Of a DNA stretch of 64,000 nt, positions 55,006 to 62,940 are shown piece after piece (position 1 is the first letter of the stretch; each line of letters starts with the position of its first letter). Made by a program: the position numbers and the translations under genes. Source of the stretch: Methanoregula sp. (GTDB taxonomy: Archaea; Halobacteriota; Methanomicrobia; Methanomicrobiales; Methanospirillaceae); the NCBI GenBank assembly GCA_028679075.1, contig JAJRCF010000004.1, forward strand, positions 58,991 through 122,990. The letters run 5' to 3'. The notes under the pieces are model-generated. The model did no database searches. It had not been told where the DNA came from and worked only from the letters and a program-made list of their open reading frames with translations.

Positions 55006-55713
55006 ATGAAACTATTCGGAACAGTAATAGTTCTCGTTCTCATCGCTCTTCTCCTGTCAGCCGGATGCACCACATCCTCACCTGCCCCCATCGCCCAGCA
55101 GTCACCGGTCCCAGGTACCCCCGGTGCACCGATGGCCACCTTGCCAGTCACGACCGCAGCCGCGGAAACACCGAACCCTGCCATCACCACGAGCGCCCCG
55201 CGGGTCATCGTCACCGTGACCCATATGATTGTGCCGACAAAGGCATGGAAGGATTCGGAACTCCACTTCGCCTTCGAGGCGCCGCAGGACTGGGCCGTCA
55301 CGACCCGGCTGGTGAAGCTGCCCGAGGGAGCGCAGGGCCTCATGTACAAGACCGAACTCGTCTCAAATGACGCCTTCTCGATCATCACCTATCCCGTCAA
55401 CCTCAACCAGGACCAGGCGTACCGCGATACGTTCCGGAACTGGAGACCGGCGCCGGCCGAGACCACCGTCGACATAAACGGGATCACGTTTGGCCGGTTC
55501 GAGACCTCGGCATACGGGGAGACCCATGTCGGGTACGTGGCCCAGAAAGCCAGTGCCAATGATCTCGGGTATGCAAGCGTGATCACCTTCACGGCGAACA
55601 ACTCCCGCATGTTCGAACAGGAGGACTTCGAGAAGGTTGTCTCATCCTTCACGTATTTCACCGGGAACCGGGCGGTCAATGTGACGGGTGATGAGATCCC
55701 AAGGGTGCGGTGA
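55006..55713 (+). CDS. lipoprotein with PsbP-like domain
   Basis: 235 residues. Signal peptide with lipobox LLLSAGCTTSS, a Pro/Ala/Thr spacer, then a compact alpha/beta domain of about 150 residues: LHFAFEAPQDWAVTTRLVKLP, AFSIITYPVNLNQ, TTVDINGITFGRFET and an ending FEKVVSSFTYFTGN. The fold signature resembles the PsbP-like domains frequent in archaeal and cyanobacterial lipoproteins. Attached to the outer face of the membrane; partner unknown. Confidence 0.75.
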   Translation: MKLFGTVIVLVLIALLLSAGCTTSSPAPIAQQSPVPGTPGAPMATLPVTTAAAETPNPAITTSAPRVIVTVTHMIVPTKAWKDSELHFAFEAPQDWAVTTRLVKLPEGAQGLMYKTELVSNDAFSIITYPVNLNQDQAYRDTFRNWRPAPAETTVDINGITFGRFETSAYGETHVGYVAQKASANDLGYASVITFTANNSRMFEQEDFEKVVSSFTYFTGNRAVNVTGDEIPRVR

Positions 55714-55791
55714 GACCCTCCCCTTCGTTCTTCCGTCGTCCGGTGTTCCCCAAAACCAGTCTTTATGGGGACCGGTACCCATCCCTCCTGC

Positions 55792-56133
55792 ATGCCATAC
55801 ATGATGGATTATATGTGGGGCGGCAGCGGGTACGGGTTCCCGCTGTTTGGCCTGGGAATGATGATCTTCTGGCTCCTCCTCTTTCTCGTTATTGCCTGGC
55901 TCGTGTACCGGGATGCGAACAGCCGCGGGATGAACGGGCTGCTCTGGGCCATCCTTGTCATCATCCCGATGATCGGGGTCCTGTTCCTCGTCATGTATAT
56001 CATTATCCGGGAGACCGGGCCGCGGGGTACACACGGGGAGAAGGGGCCGCTTGACATTGTGAAGGAACGGTACGCGAAAGGGGAGATCACCAGCGAACAG
56101 TTCCAGAAGATGAGCGAAGACTTGAAGAAGTGA
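55792..56133 (+). CDS. two-helix membrane protein with SHOCT domain
   Basis: 113 residues. A Met/Gly-rich N-terminus (MPYMMDYMWGGSGYGFPLFGLG) precedes two helices (MIFWLLLFLVIAWLVYR and LLWAILVIIPMIGVLFLVMYII) and a C-terminal SHOCT helix hairpin (DIVKERYAKGEITSEQFQKMSEDLKK). SHOCT tails are oligomerisation elements. The start at MPYMM was chosen since no ribosome site exists and a TATA-like CTTTATGGGG lies about 30 bp upstream; an ATG at 55765 is an alternative. Confidence 0.75.
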   Translation: MPYMMDYMWGGSGYGFPLFGLGMMIFWLLLFLVIAWLVYRDANSRGMNGLLWAILVIIPMIGVLFLVMYIIIRETGPRGTHGEKGPLDIVKERYAKGEITSEQFQKMSEDLKK

Positions 56134-56182
56134 GGGGCGGGTAAACGGCCCGGTACATCAGAAAAATATGAGTGCCTGGATG

Positions 56183-56581
56183 TTATCGGAACAGGTCCTG
56201 AGGCTCGACCCTGCCTTTTTCCGTTCGATCATAGTCCCGGTCAAAACTCACGATTGTCATATGGTGATGATCTGCGACAGCATACTGGTAAGCATCATCA
56301 AAATCCAGATGAAACCGCGTGGCCGCTGCAACGATATGGGAAAAATTCTCCGGCTCAAGTGATAATACTGCTATCCCACTGGCGATGATATCCTCGTTTA
56401 GGAACGTCAGGAACGCATCCGGCTTATGCTCCCTGAGATAGATAATGCCAAGCGTATGCAGGGAAAAATCTGTCATGTGCAGCGCTGAAAGATCAGCCCG
56501 GTGAAAAAAGTCCTTGACCTCCTGCACCCGGGAGCGCCGGAGAATATATTCAAGAAAGATATTGGTATCAAGAAGATACAT
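56183..56581 (-). CDS. vapC: PIN-domain toxin, VapC-type
   Basis: 132 residues from MYLLDTNIFLEYILRR. Conserved acidic residues are present: Asp in LLDTN, Glu in FLEY, and Asp in LDFDDAYQYAVA and SFDRDYD. It is a Mg-dependent ribonuclease that cleaves tRNA or rRNA when unpaired. The ATG lies two bases after the stop of the VapB-like gene (TGATATG). The longer frame to 56641 is rejected because it reads into the antitoxin gene. Confidence 0.92.
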   Translation of the reverse strand: MYLLDTNIFLEYILRRSRVQEVKDFFHRADLSALHMTDFSLHTLGIIYLREHKPDAFLTFLNEDIIASGIAVLSLEPENFSHIVAAATRFHLDFDDAYQYAVADHHHMTIVSFDRDYDRTEKGRVEPQDLFR

Positions 56582-56582
56582 A

Positions 56583-56798
56583 TCAGTCCCGCAATTCCTG
56601 GGCCTTATGCTGAAGATCGACCGATGAATATCGGGAGCCAAGTTCTTCGAGAGAGCCTTCGGCTACGCACATGAAGGTTGCCGGAGACCGCTTTTTTGAG
56701 CGTTTAACCAGGTCGTCAATATATTGGACTGCCTCCTCCTGGAGATCGGGTGGCAGACTGCGGATCTTGTCATCAACAGAACCGGAGGTTGTGGTCAT
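56583..56798 (-). CDS. vapB: VapB-type antitoxin (DUF2281-like)
   Basis: 71 residues. The N-terminal DDKIRSLPPDLQEEAVQYIDDLVKRSKK is the DUF2281 helix-turn region of VapB antitoxins, and the C-terminal SLEELGSRYSSVDLQHKAQEL is the toxin-binding tail. It neutralises the VapC encoded just downstream and should bind its own promoter. Confidence 0.85.
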   Translation of the reverse strand: MTTTSGSVDDKIRSLPPDLQEEAVQYIDDLVKRSKKRSPATFMCVAEGSLEELGSRYSSVDLQHKAQELRD

Positions 56799-57095
56799 GG
56801 TCTCACTATTTTATTGTCCCTGATGAATACAATCCTTTCGCTGAACCGGGGACCAGAGAATGAGTATCAGGGTACGGGGAAAGGTGAGAGGAGATATTCC
56901 GGTCCCTCCGTTCAGGACCTAAAAAACAGGGGGATTTTACAAGGAATTGATGATTTTACCGTGCGTTTGGGAAGGAACAAAAATGTTCCCTGCAACAGGA
57001 AGAGAAAACTCCCGGTCGGAGATCTGCTGGGAATTCTATGGACTTATAGCTATAAATTCTGTTTTTTATTAAACTTTTAAAACGCAATATTTATA
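56799..57095. other. intergenic region with a shared hairpin repeat
   Basis: About 300 bp between the VapBC pair and a plus-strand gene. It holds the 20-bp repeat at 56974-56993 and, near 57060-57095, AT-rich TATA-like sequence (AATATTTATAATG). No coding frame was supported. Confidence 0.55.
56974..56993. repeat. 20-bp hairpin repeat, copy 1
   Basis: GGAACAAAAATGTTCCCTGC, with GGAAC/GTTCC arms. An identical 20-mer occurs at 62033-62052. Both lie in gaps upstream of genes of unknown function. Confidence 0.6.
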
Positions 57096-57125
57096 ATGTC
57101 ACACACTATCCAGCTTCTGATTATT

Positions 57126-57992
57126 ATGGCACCGACCGCGAGGTATCTTTTTCCCGGAAACGTGAAGCAGATCACATCCCGTGGACAGGCACTGGATGTC
57201 ATCCTTGAGTTTGATAATCCCCGTCTCGACATCCCCGTCACGATAACGATGGATGCGAATGCCCTTCTTCCGTTGAAGAAAAACTCTCCTGTATACGCGG
57301 TTATCCTGCGGAGGAAAGGAGTGAAAAAGTCCTGCCGGGAGAAGAAGATGGTCACCGTGAGGAATCAAAATGAAAATTGCTGGGTGACGATTAAGAGAGG
57401 ACCGGCGACCGATGCAGAGATCGCAGCCGCAAAAGAGAAGGCAGGAACCCATGCCTCGGAGGCCCAGAAAGAGGCCTGGAAGAACGGGTTCCTTGACCTG
57501 GGGGACTACCGGGAAAAAATCAATGATGTCTGGAAGAACGGCAAGTGCGAATCTGAGAATTGTTCATACCAGCTTGAGACATTTCTCCGGTCCGACAAGA
57601 AATTCTGGGATACCATCCCTTACGGTACGGATTGCGAGGCCAAAATCTGGAATGTCCGGGACACCTATAATCAGGGTGCCGGAAACCCCACGGGAGACCG
57701 TGAGGCCTGGAGCCATGGGTATGCAACCCATGCTGCATTCGAGGCACAGTTCGGTTCGGACATCTCAGCCGTTGCAGATGGCCCGACCCTGGCGGGATTC
57801 ATGTACAACGGGGACAAAGAAGGTTGTGATGTGTTCAACACCTCCATGTTTACCGTAAAAAAACCCGATCCGGGAAAAAAGAAATCCCGTGAAAAGGATA
57901 CGGAAGAGCCCGTGATTTGGCCGGTACCGGTAAACCTCTACCAGGAGAAAAAACATATCGGGCGTGCGGACGTTGTCGTGACGATGGTCTGA
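57126..57992 (+). CDS. unknown soluble protein
   Basis: 288 residues from MAPTARYLF; the in-frame ATG at 57096 would add ten. A beta-rich N-terminal domain (ITSRGQALDVILEFDNPRLDI, NSPVYAVILRRKG) is followed by a helical region with repeated Trp/Asn motifs (AWKNGFLDLGDYREKINDVWKNGKCE, EAWSHGYATHAAFEAQ) and Cys (NCSYQLETFLR, DCEAKIW, EGCDVFN), and a Pro/Lys-rich tail. No family was recognised. A TATA-like TATTTATA lies about 35 bp upstream. It is followed 12 bp later by a phosphoesterase gene, implying an operon. Confidence 0.6.
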   Translation: MAPTARYLFPGNVKQITSRGQALDVILEFDNPRLDIPVTITMDANALLPLKKNSPVYAVILRRKGVKKSCREKKMVTVRNQNENCWVTIKRGPATDAEIAAAKEKAGTHASEAQKEAWKNGFLDLGDYREKINDVWKNGKCESENCSYQLETFLRSDKKFWDTIPYGTDCEAKIWNVRDTYNQGAGNPTGDREAWSHGYATHAAFEAQFGSDISAVADGPTLAGFMYNGDKEGCDVFNTSMFTVKKPDPGKKKSREKDTEEPVIWPVPVNLYQEKKHIGRADVVVTMV

Positions 57993-58004
57993 GGAGGGGT
58001 TATC

Positions 58005-58871
58005 CTGATTATTGCTGTTTCCGATGTGCACCTGGGATGGGACGATGACAAGAAAAACGTCAAAAAGCAGGACGAGTTCCTGGACTTTCTCAATTACTGC
58101 GATACCAGTAAGATCGATCATCTGGTCCTGCTGGGCGATATCTTTGATTTCTGGGCAAGGAGCAATGCAAGTATCTTCTCGACCGGCAGCCAGGACGCGG
58201 CTATCCGGAAGATCGTGAAGACAAATGAGGAGATCTTCTCAAGACTCACATCCCTGCATGCCAAGGAGGTGCATTATGTTGTGGGTAACCATGATTACCT
58301 GGTCCACGACCTGCATGCAACGAACCCGGAGACCTACCCGTTCTCCATAGACAAAAAGCTGCGACTTTCCGACGGGGGCAGGAATTTCTTCTTCACGCAC
58401 GGGTATGACCTGGACGTGCGGGTGAACATGGAATTGTTCAAGATGAGCGTGGACAGTTATGAAAAGACCTGTTTTGCCCTCTCGTTCATGACCGACAAGA
58501 CCGGCTGGGCAGCCGTGAACGGGTGGGGCCTTGGCGAGAAGATCAGCCAGTTCATGGATGCGCTTAAGTATATGAACACGGAGCCTGCGAAACGGAAAGA
58601 ATGTTATGCGGCCGTTGAACTGCTGGCCAATTCGCGTGCTGCCGGCCTCTTTTTAGGGATGCGGCCCGGGGATAACCTGGTGTACGGCCATACCCACCGG
58701 CCGTATTATGCACAATGTGCCGGGGGATATGAGGTAGCCAACACCGGGTTCTGGGCGGGAAAGTCTTCCCGCGACGATAAGGATGTGAATACCTACGTGA
58801 AGATCGACAACGGGAGGATGAGCCAGTGCACGTTTACCGGCAAAGATATCCTGCAACAGAAATGCAGCTGA
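58005..58871 (+). CDS. calcineurin-type metallophosphoesterase with non-ATG start
   Basis: 288 residues if read from CTG at 58005. The metal motifs are complete: SDVHLGWDD (Dx H), LVLLGDIFDFW, YVVGNHDYLV (GNHD), FFFTHGYD and YGHTHRPYY. The SDVHLG motif lies before the first in-frame GTG (58026), and an in-frame stop precedes it at 57990-57992, so translation must begin between. GGAGG at 57993-57997 with 7-nt spacing points to CTG (LIIAVSDVHLG), with ATT/ATC as alternatives. It resembles UDP-diacylglucosamine or nucleotide phosphoesterases in fold only. Confidence 0.88.
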   Translation: MIIAVSDVHLGWDDDKKNVKKQDEFLDFLNYCDTSKIDHLVLLGDIFDFWARSNASIFSTGSQDAAIRKIVKTNEEIFSRLTSLHAKEVHYVVGNHDYLVHDLHATNPETYPFSIDKKLRLSDGGRNFFFTHGYDLDVRVNMELFKMSVDSYEKTCFALSFMTDKTGWAAVNGWGLGEKISQFMDALKYMNTEPAKRKECYAAVELLANSRAAGLFLGMRPGDNLVYGHTHRPYYAQCAGGYEVANTGFWAGKSSRDDKDVNTYVKIDNGRMSQCTFTGKDILQQKCS

Positions 58872-59169
58872 GGGATGAGTGCCGGCAATTCTAAAAACAG
58901 GATACTGCCATCGTGGCAGGTATAAAATACAAAATTATTTAATCTCAGGAATGAGCTCCTCATTATTCAGTACGGTACTATCATGAGTGCCGCTGGATGA
59001 GGAAACAGGCAGGGATGTAGTGAAAATGAACCATACAGATCAGAACGTTATGGAACCGGATCCGAAAGCATCATGTGGCTCGGGGGGACCCAGACCCTCA
59101 CCAAAAGGTCCTCCCCCAAAAGGTCCGTGAAAATTTCTTTTTTCTTATTATTGGATGACAGGGTGAATT
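58872..59169. other. intergenic region
   Basis: About 300 bp before the membrane protein gene at 59170. It contains AT-rich sequence near 58920-58945 (ATACAAAATTATTTAATC), likely the promoter, and a 34-codon frame at 59026-59130 listed separately. Confidence 0.5.
59026..59130 (+). CDS. possible 34-residue Pro/Gly-rich peptide
   Basis: MNHTDQNVMEPDPKASC then GSGGPRPSPKGPPPKGP. The ending is a Pro-Lys-Gly-Pro repeat. The ribosome site (GTAGTGAAA) is weak. It lies about 40 bp upstream of the 59170 gene, so it might be a leader or precursor peptide, or nothing. Confidence 0.25.
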   Translation: MNHTDQNVMEPDPKASCGSGGPRPSPKGPPPKGP

Positions 59170-60339
59170 ATGGACGAACAATCAGAGAGAAAGACTTCTC
59201 CAGGGGACGTTGTACAGTATCAGCCGGGCAAGGCGGGTACACCACCGGCATTGGATAACCTCGAACATTCAGGCAATGCCACTGTTTTAAAAAAAGCCCG
59301 TTTTCAGGGACTGATACGGAGTCTCCGTGCCGAGGCACAGAACCTCTACACGTCAATTCATGACATAAGGATGAAGTATTCAGAACACGGGAAGAATGCA
59401 TGTACTGTTGAAAAAATTTCCACTCATAAAGCAATATTTGAATTCAATAAAAAAGAGATCGAGACACTTCTTGGTACCATCCACCAGTTCCTTGAAGACA
59501 ATCCCCCGTTCTATGCCTGGAGCGGGGATGTTGTTGTACATTTCGGGAACAAATGGGAGCGGGTAATAATGATCGCCCCCGACCTGGAAAATCCTCCGGA
59601 TAATATCTGCGATGTTCTGGAAAAATGTGAGAAATATCTCTGCGAAATTGTCTATTTATGCGACGTTGTTACGGTACCGGACCGTGTATCCGAACATTTG
59701 GCGCAGCTGAAAGCCGGATATGCGTTGAATTTTCATGATGAATTCCATGATGAATTCTGTTTAAAAGAACAGGAAGAAGAGATGCTCAAATTCCTCGCCC
59801 GACACCCGACATGCATTGATGGTCTTGTCGATATTTCTCAGGGCCTGATCTTCAAGGTGGATCGAAAATCAAAACGGTGGCAGAGTTATGCGAGGATTAT
59901 CGGTGCTGTAACTGTTGCGGGAATCATTACCATTGCAGGGGTCGCCATGTTCAAAGGGCAGGCGATCTTTCCTCTTCTGGCATTTTATACCGCAATGTCA
60001 CAGTTCTTCATCCCCTATACCCTGATCATCTGTGGGGCCGTCGCGCATATCATCATCGGGGGGATCAAGGAGATCCAGTCATCCGATTCCCGCCCGCTTA
60101 AGGCAGTCGACGACTGGATGCTGTGGATCCATGTAAAGGAAGTCCCGATCCTGCGGGGGATTGCTGTCATCTGCATCGGGTTTGCCGTGCTCATGGCAGC
60201 CAATGCCCCGACGGATTATTTCACGCTCTTCATTGCAGGGTACAGCATCGACAGCATCGGGGACCTCGTTGTCAATAAGTTCGACACTGTCCTGACAGCG
60301 AAAGGTGATGCATTGAAAACATCCCTGTCAAAAGAATAA
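59170..60339 (+). CDS. unknown membrane protein with long helical N-terminus
   Basis: 389 residues. Residues 1-230 are polar and largely helical (SLRAEAQNLYTSIHDIRMKYSEHG, KKEIETLLGTIHQFLED). Three to four transmembrane helices follow (IIGAVTVAGIITIAGVAM, YTLIICGAVAHIIIGGI, GIAVICIGFAVLMAA, DYFTLFIAGYSIDSIG), then a short tail. An exact 12-nt tandem duplication at 59734-59757 gives HDEFHDEF. No family was recognised. GGTGA lies 5 bp before the ATG. Monocistronic. Confidence 0.6.
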   Translation: MDEQSERKTSPGDVVQYQPGKAGTPPALDNLEHSGNATVLKKARFQGLIRSLRAEAQNLYTSIHDIRMKYSEHGKNACTVEKISTHKAIFEFNKKEIETLLGTIHQFLEDNPPFYAWSGDVVVHFGNKWERVIMIAPDLENPPDNICDVLEKCEKYLCEIVYLCDVVTVPDRVSEHLAQLKAGYALNFHDEFHDEFCLKEQEEEMLKFLARHPTCIDGLVDISQGLIFKVDRKSKRWQSYARIIGAVTVAGIITIAGVAMFKGQAIFPLLAFYTAMSQFFIPYTLIICGAVAHIIIGGIKEIQSSDSRPLKAVDDWMLWIHVKEVPILRGIAVICIGFAVLMAANAPTDYFTLFIAGYSIDSIGDLVVNKFDTVLTAKGDALKTSLSKE

Positions 60340-60425
60340 TTTTTCCGGTGTTCAAGCTTGCCGGGGATCCCGGGGGATTTCAAACCCCCGGAATTCATTT
60401 CAGATCCCCCAAGCGGCTCTGCATC

Positions 60426-60899
60426 TCATTCCCGGGCATTGTCTCCATCCGCCGCGATGGCCAGTTCGAAGACCGGGCTCATGTACCCGCCGTTTGCCGG
60501 GCTGAAGTCCCGGGCAAGTCCTGTCCGTTTTCTCCTCGCGGTCCGGATCCTGACCGTGTGGATGCCCGGGGCACGCGGGTACACCCTCCGCCCGGTGGTG
60601 TCCCGCATCTCACGGTACGGCGGGACCTCGAACCAGTCCGGCCAGAACCGGACTCCCCGCGGGATATCGGTGCCCCGGACCAGGTCATCCAGCCGCAGGG
60701 GATTCATGTTGTCGTAGATGACGTCAACGATCAGGTTTGCCTCTTCCTGGTTTTCATCGAAGTCGAGCTCGTAGAAGACCGGGTTGCGCCGGACCTCGTC
60801 CAGCGTGAGCGGCGTCTCTTTTGTGAGCGGTTCAAGGCCGCTGAATGTTCCGCGATAGAGACCGGTCACCGTTGCAACCGGTGCCCTTTCAGTTTCCAT
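60426..60899 (-). CDS. unknown protein, last gene of the hairpin-array operon
   Basis: 157 residues, polar, mixed alpha/beta (TVTGLYRGTFSGLEPLTKETP, EANLIVDVIYDNMNPLRLDDL, REMRDTTGRRVYPRAPGIHTVRIRT), no Cys, no membrane segment and no family I know. Its ATG overlaps the end of the 54-residue gene by 11 bp, with GGAGG 6 bp upstream. It is rich in Arg and Pro in the last third. Confidence 0.65.
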   Translation of the reverse strand: METERAPVATVTGLYRGTFSGLEPLTKETPLTLDEVRRNPVFYELDFDENQEEANLIVDVIYDNMNPLRLDDLVRGTDIPRGVRFWPDWFEVPPYREMRDTTGRRVYPRAPGIHTVRIRTARRKRTGLARDFSPANGGYMSPVFELAIAADGDNARE

Positions 60900-61053
60900 G
60901 GGATGCCTCCATTATCTCTTCATGCTCGGCACGGAGTGCTTTGAACTCCTCTACGACCTCGTCGTACCTGCCGATCTTCTGGTGGATCGAGAAGAGCAGC
61001 GGGTAGAGGGGGAGCACGGTGCCGAGGGTTATACTGATAATTTCTGTTTCCAT
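60889..61053 (-). CDS. 54-residue protein in the hairpin-array operon
   Basis: METEIISITLGTVLPLYPLL, a short hydrophobic stretch, then the charged helix GRYDEVVEEFKALRAEHEEI, ending MEASHGN. AGGAGG lies 7 bp before the ATG, an unusually good ribosome site. It overlaps the following gene. Small size and position suggest a partner or coupling factor. No family was recognised. Confidence 0.65.
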   Translation of the reverse strand: METEIISITLGTVLPLYPLLFSIHQKIGRYDEVVEEFKALRAEHEEIMEASHGN

Positions 61054-61089
61054 ATGGTTACCTCCTGTAATGCCGGGGCATTCTCCTCA

Positions 61090-61320
61090 TTCGAAAAGAA
61101 TTCGAAGTATGTTTATACACACTTCTCATTCCCGAGGTTCGAAGATTTCCTGCGGAAGTCTTCTCTTCCTCAAGGTTCGGAGAGGTTTATTAAAACCTTG
61201 ACGAGCTGAAGGAAGGCGGAGCCGACCTTCAGGTTCTCACGAACCTTTCGGATTCTGATGAACCTCCCGGCTTCGAAGAATGCTCCGCATTCTTCTCATC
61301 CTTCGGGTCTGAAGACCCTC
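61090..61320. repeat. array of at least seven hairpins inside an operon (array 2)
   Basis: Between the 167-residue gene and the 54-residue gene. In plus orientation: TTCGAA/TTCGAA; AAGTATGT/ACACACTT; GAAGATTTCC/GGAAGTCTTC with loop TGC; AGGTTT/AAACCT; CTGAAGG/CCTTCAG with an inner GGC/GCC; AGGTTC/GAACCT with loop TCAC (6-bp perfect stem); GAAGAATGC/GCATTCTTC; and GGGTCT/AGACCC. The last two, read on the coding (minus) strand, match the module at 36042-36100. On the minus strand at least three hairpins share the frame GAGAAG...CTTCGAA. Confidence 0.75.
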
Positions 61321-61822
61321 AGGACAGAGCTGCCACCGTGTCGGCCCAGGTCTCAAGCTTTGTCCGGATCGCGTCGTCCGAGTACGAGGTGAGGCTCACG
61401 CTCTTCCGGCTCAGGGTGACCAGGTAGATCTCACCATTCGGGTCCCGGCACTTCAGGGTCGTGGAGAAGCTCTCGTTCTCGCTGTCCCGGACTGCCTCAC
61501 CCCCGTGGGATGTGATGAAGGGCGTGTCCGCGAGGAGTGCGGTGGGGCCGGCATTGAACCCGGCGATCGTGTTGAACTTCAGCGAGTCGCTGCCAATCGT
61601 TTTGGCATCGTCGTTCTGGTACACGATCTTTGCCACGTAGGTCTCCTTGGTCTTCTCCACCGGCTGGTGGGTCACACCGCTCTCCGTGTAGGCAACGCAG
61701 CCGAACGGGTTGTCCGTGATGACGGACTGGACGATGGTGTTGAATGTCGATACATCTGCGATCGGGTTCGCGAGTTCGCGGACCGCGGTCTTTACGGTTG
61801 TTTTCTGTACGAAATCTGCCAT
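61319..61822 (-). CDS. unknown protein, first gene of the hairpin-array operon
   Basis: 167 residues (MADFVQKTTVKTAVRELANP...). It is Thr/Ala/Asp-rich with repeated short strands (KTKETYVAKIVYQNDDAK, PNGEIYLVTLSRKSVSLTSYSD) and a single Cys pair (GCVAY, LKCRD). It has no signal, anchor or known motif. Its stop codon TGA is part of the first hairpin module of array 2. The operon continues across the array into two further unknown genes. Confidence 0.65.
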   Translation of the reverse strand: MADFVQKTTVKTAVRELANPIADVSTFNTIVQSVITDNPFGCVAYTESGVTHQPVEKTKETYVAKIVYQNDDAKTIGSDSLKFNTIAGFNAGPTALLADTPFITSHGGEAVRDSENESFSTTLKCRDPNGEIYLVTLSRKSVSLTSYSDDAIRTKLETWADTVAALS

Positions 61823-62184
61823 GTTTTTTTCTCCTTTTTTTTAATGTTCCGGGAAGTTTGCGCAAACCTCCCGGGCCGGAAGGATTTTTCTCCCGGGTCG
61901 CCGGTTCCTTTGACATACAGATATAGGACGTATGAGAGTATGGGCTTTGATTATGGAGCGCTGTTTTTTGAGAAACGGGGGCGAAATTTTCCGATTTTGA
62001 GCAATTAGAGGAAAATCTATTGGAATTTTTCAGGAACAAAAATGTTCCCTGCGATGGAAGATGTAAGCGTGAAAACGTGAAGATAAGAAAAAGAGCGGGA
62101 GAAGTAACGATATCCCCGACTGCTAATCGTTGTGGCACAATACGCCGGAGGCCTGATGTGAGGGAAGTAAAAGCAGGATATAGA
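61823..62184. other. intergenic region with a shared hairpin repeat
   Basis: About 360 bp upstream of the hairpin-array operon and downstream of the AbiE-like pair. It holds the repeat at 62033-62052. TTTTTTTCTCCTTTTTTTTAATG next to the operon start gives the ribosome site (AAGGAG on the minus strand). No other gene or RNA was seen. Confidence 0.55.
62033..62052. repeat. 20-bp hairpin repeat, copy 2
   Basis: GGAACAAAAATGTTCCCTGC, identical to the 20-mer at 56974-56993 and in the same orientation. Confidence 0.6.
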
Positions 62185-62940
62185 TTAAATAATTGAGATT
62201 AAATCGTTGCAAACAGTCCGAATTTCCCGCGAGTCCATCCGCCTGTAACGTTCTCGTGCAGGATCGATCGCTGGAATCTGGTTAAGTACATCTTTAACAA
62301 ATTTATATCGGGAGACTTCACGGCCGAGTATTTCCAGATCGATTTCACGGCCGCCGGAACGAGGATCAATAAGAGCGAGAATATCAGCACAATCCTTGAT
62401 CAATTTTAATCGCTCACGATCTTCACTGATGAAAGGATTTCCGTGTTCAATCCGGTAATTCCGATCCCATGCTGCTTTTAGTTTCAAAAAAACCAGCATG
62501 GCGCGATTAGGCACGGCAATTTCGGACCCTCCCCGGACACGCATGAGTACGGTATTTCCGGATAGAGTCTCAAAAGAGAAGGGAATTTCCGGATGTCCTT
62601 CAAAGGGATACGATTTATTCCGGGATATAAAATCGAGAATAATGGTTCCGTAGGGTGTAACTTTGAGAACGGTTTTCCCAAAAGGGTAAAGATCATCGTA
62701 TTTGTAGCCTTCATGTCTCTGGAGGTGATACATCAGACTATGACGGGTATCGCTGTTGGTAACGAGATCGATATCAACAGAACCCAGATATGGATTGTAT
62801 GCGTCTACCGCCCAACCCCCGATAAGTACAAGTGATGGAAAGGGTGACACGTCATCAGGACTTCCATTCCATTCTCCGATTTTTCGGAGTTCCTGACCGG
62901 ATATCCCGATGATTTCCTGACTTAATTCATAATCCGGCAT
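62185..62940 (-). CDS. AbiEii-like nucleotidyltransferase
   Basis: 251 residues from MPDYELSQE. SLVLIGGWAVDAYNPYLGSVDIDLVTN is the minimal nucleotidyltransferase motif (GG...hxDhD), followed by LDFIS and a helical C-terminal region, as in AbiEii/MenT-type toxins. Such proteins act as toxins of type IV pairs, adding nucleotides to tRNA. The gene overlaps the end of the upstream AbiEi-like gene. The ATG is preferred to a TTG three codons earlier. Confidence 0.82.
   Translation of the reverse strand: MPDYELSQEIIGISGQELRKIGEWNGSPDDVSPFPSLVLIGGWAVDAYNPYLGSVDIDLVTNSDTRHSLMYHLQRHEGYKYDDLYPFGKTVLKVTPYGTIILDFISRNKSYPFEGHPEIPFSFETLSGNTVLMRVRGGSEIAVPNRAMLVFLKLKAAWDRNYRIEHGNPFISEDRERLKLIKDCADILALIDPRSGGREIDLEILGREVSRYKFVKDVLNQIPAIDPARERYRRMDSREIRTVCNDLISII

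Noticed and set aside
59734..59757. 12-nt tandem duplication in the 59170 gene as a phase-variation tract
   Set aside because: The unit is a multiple of three and occurs only twice, so slippage would not switch the frame; more likely a simple replication slip.
61090..61320. Simple rho-independent-type terminator
   Set aside because: There are many hairpins in series without T-runs, and the operon continues beyond with strong ribosome sites.
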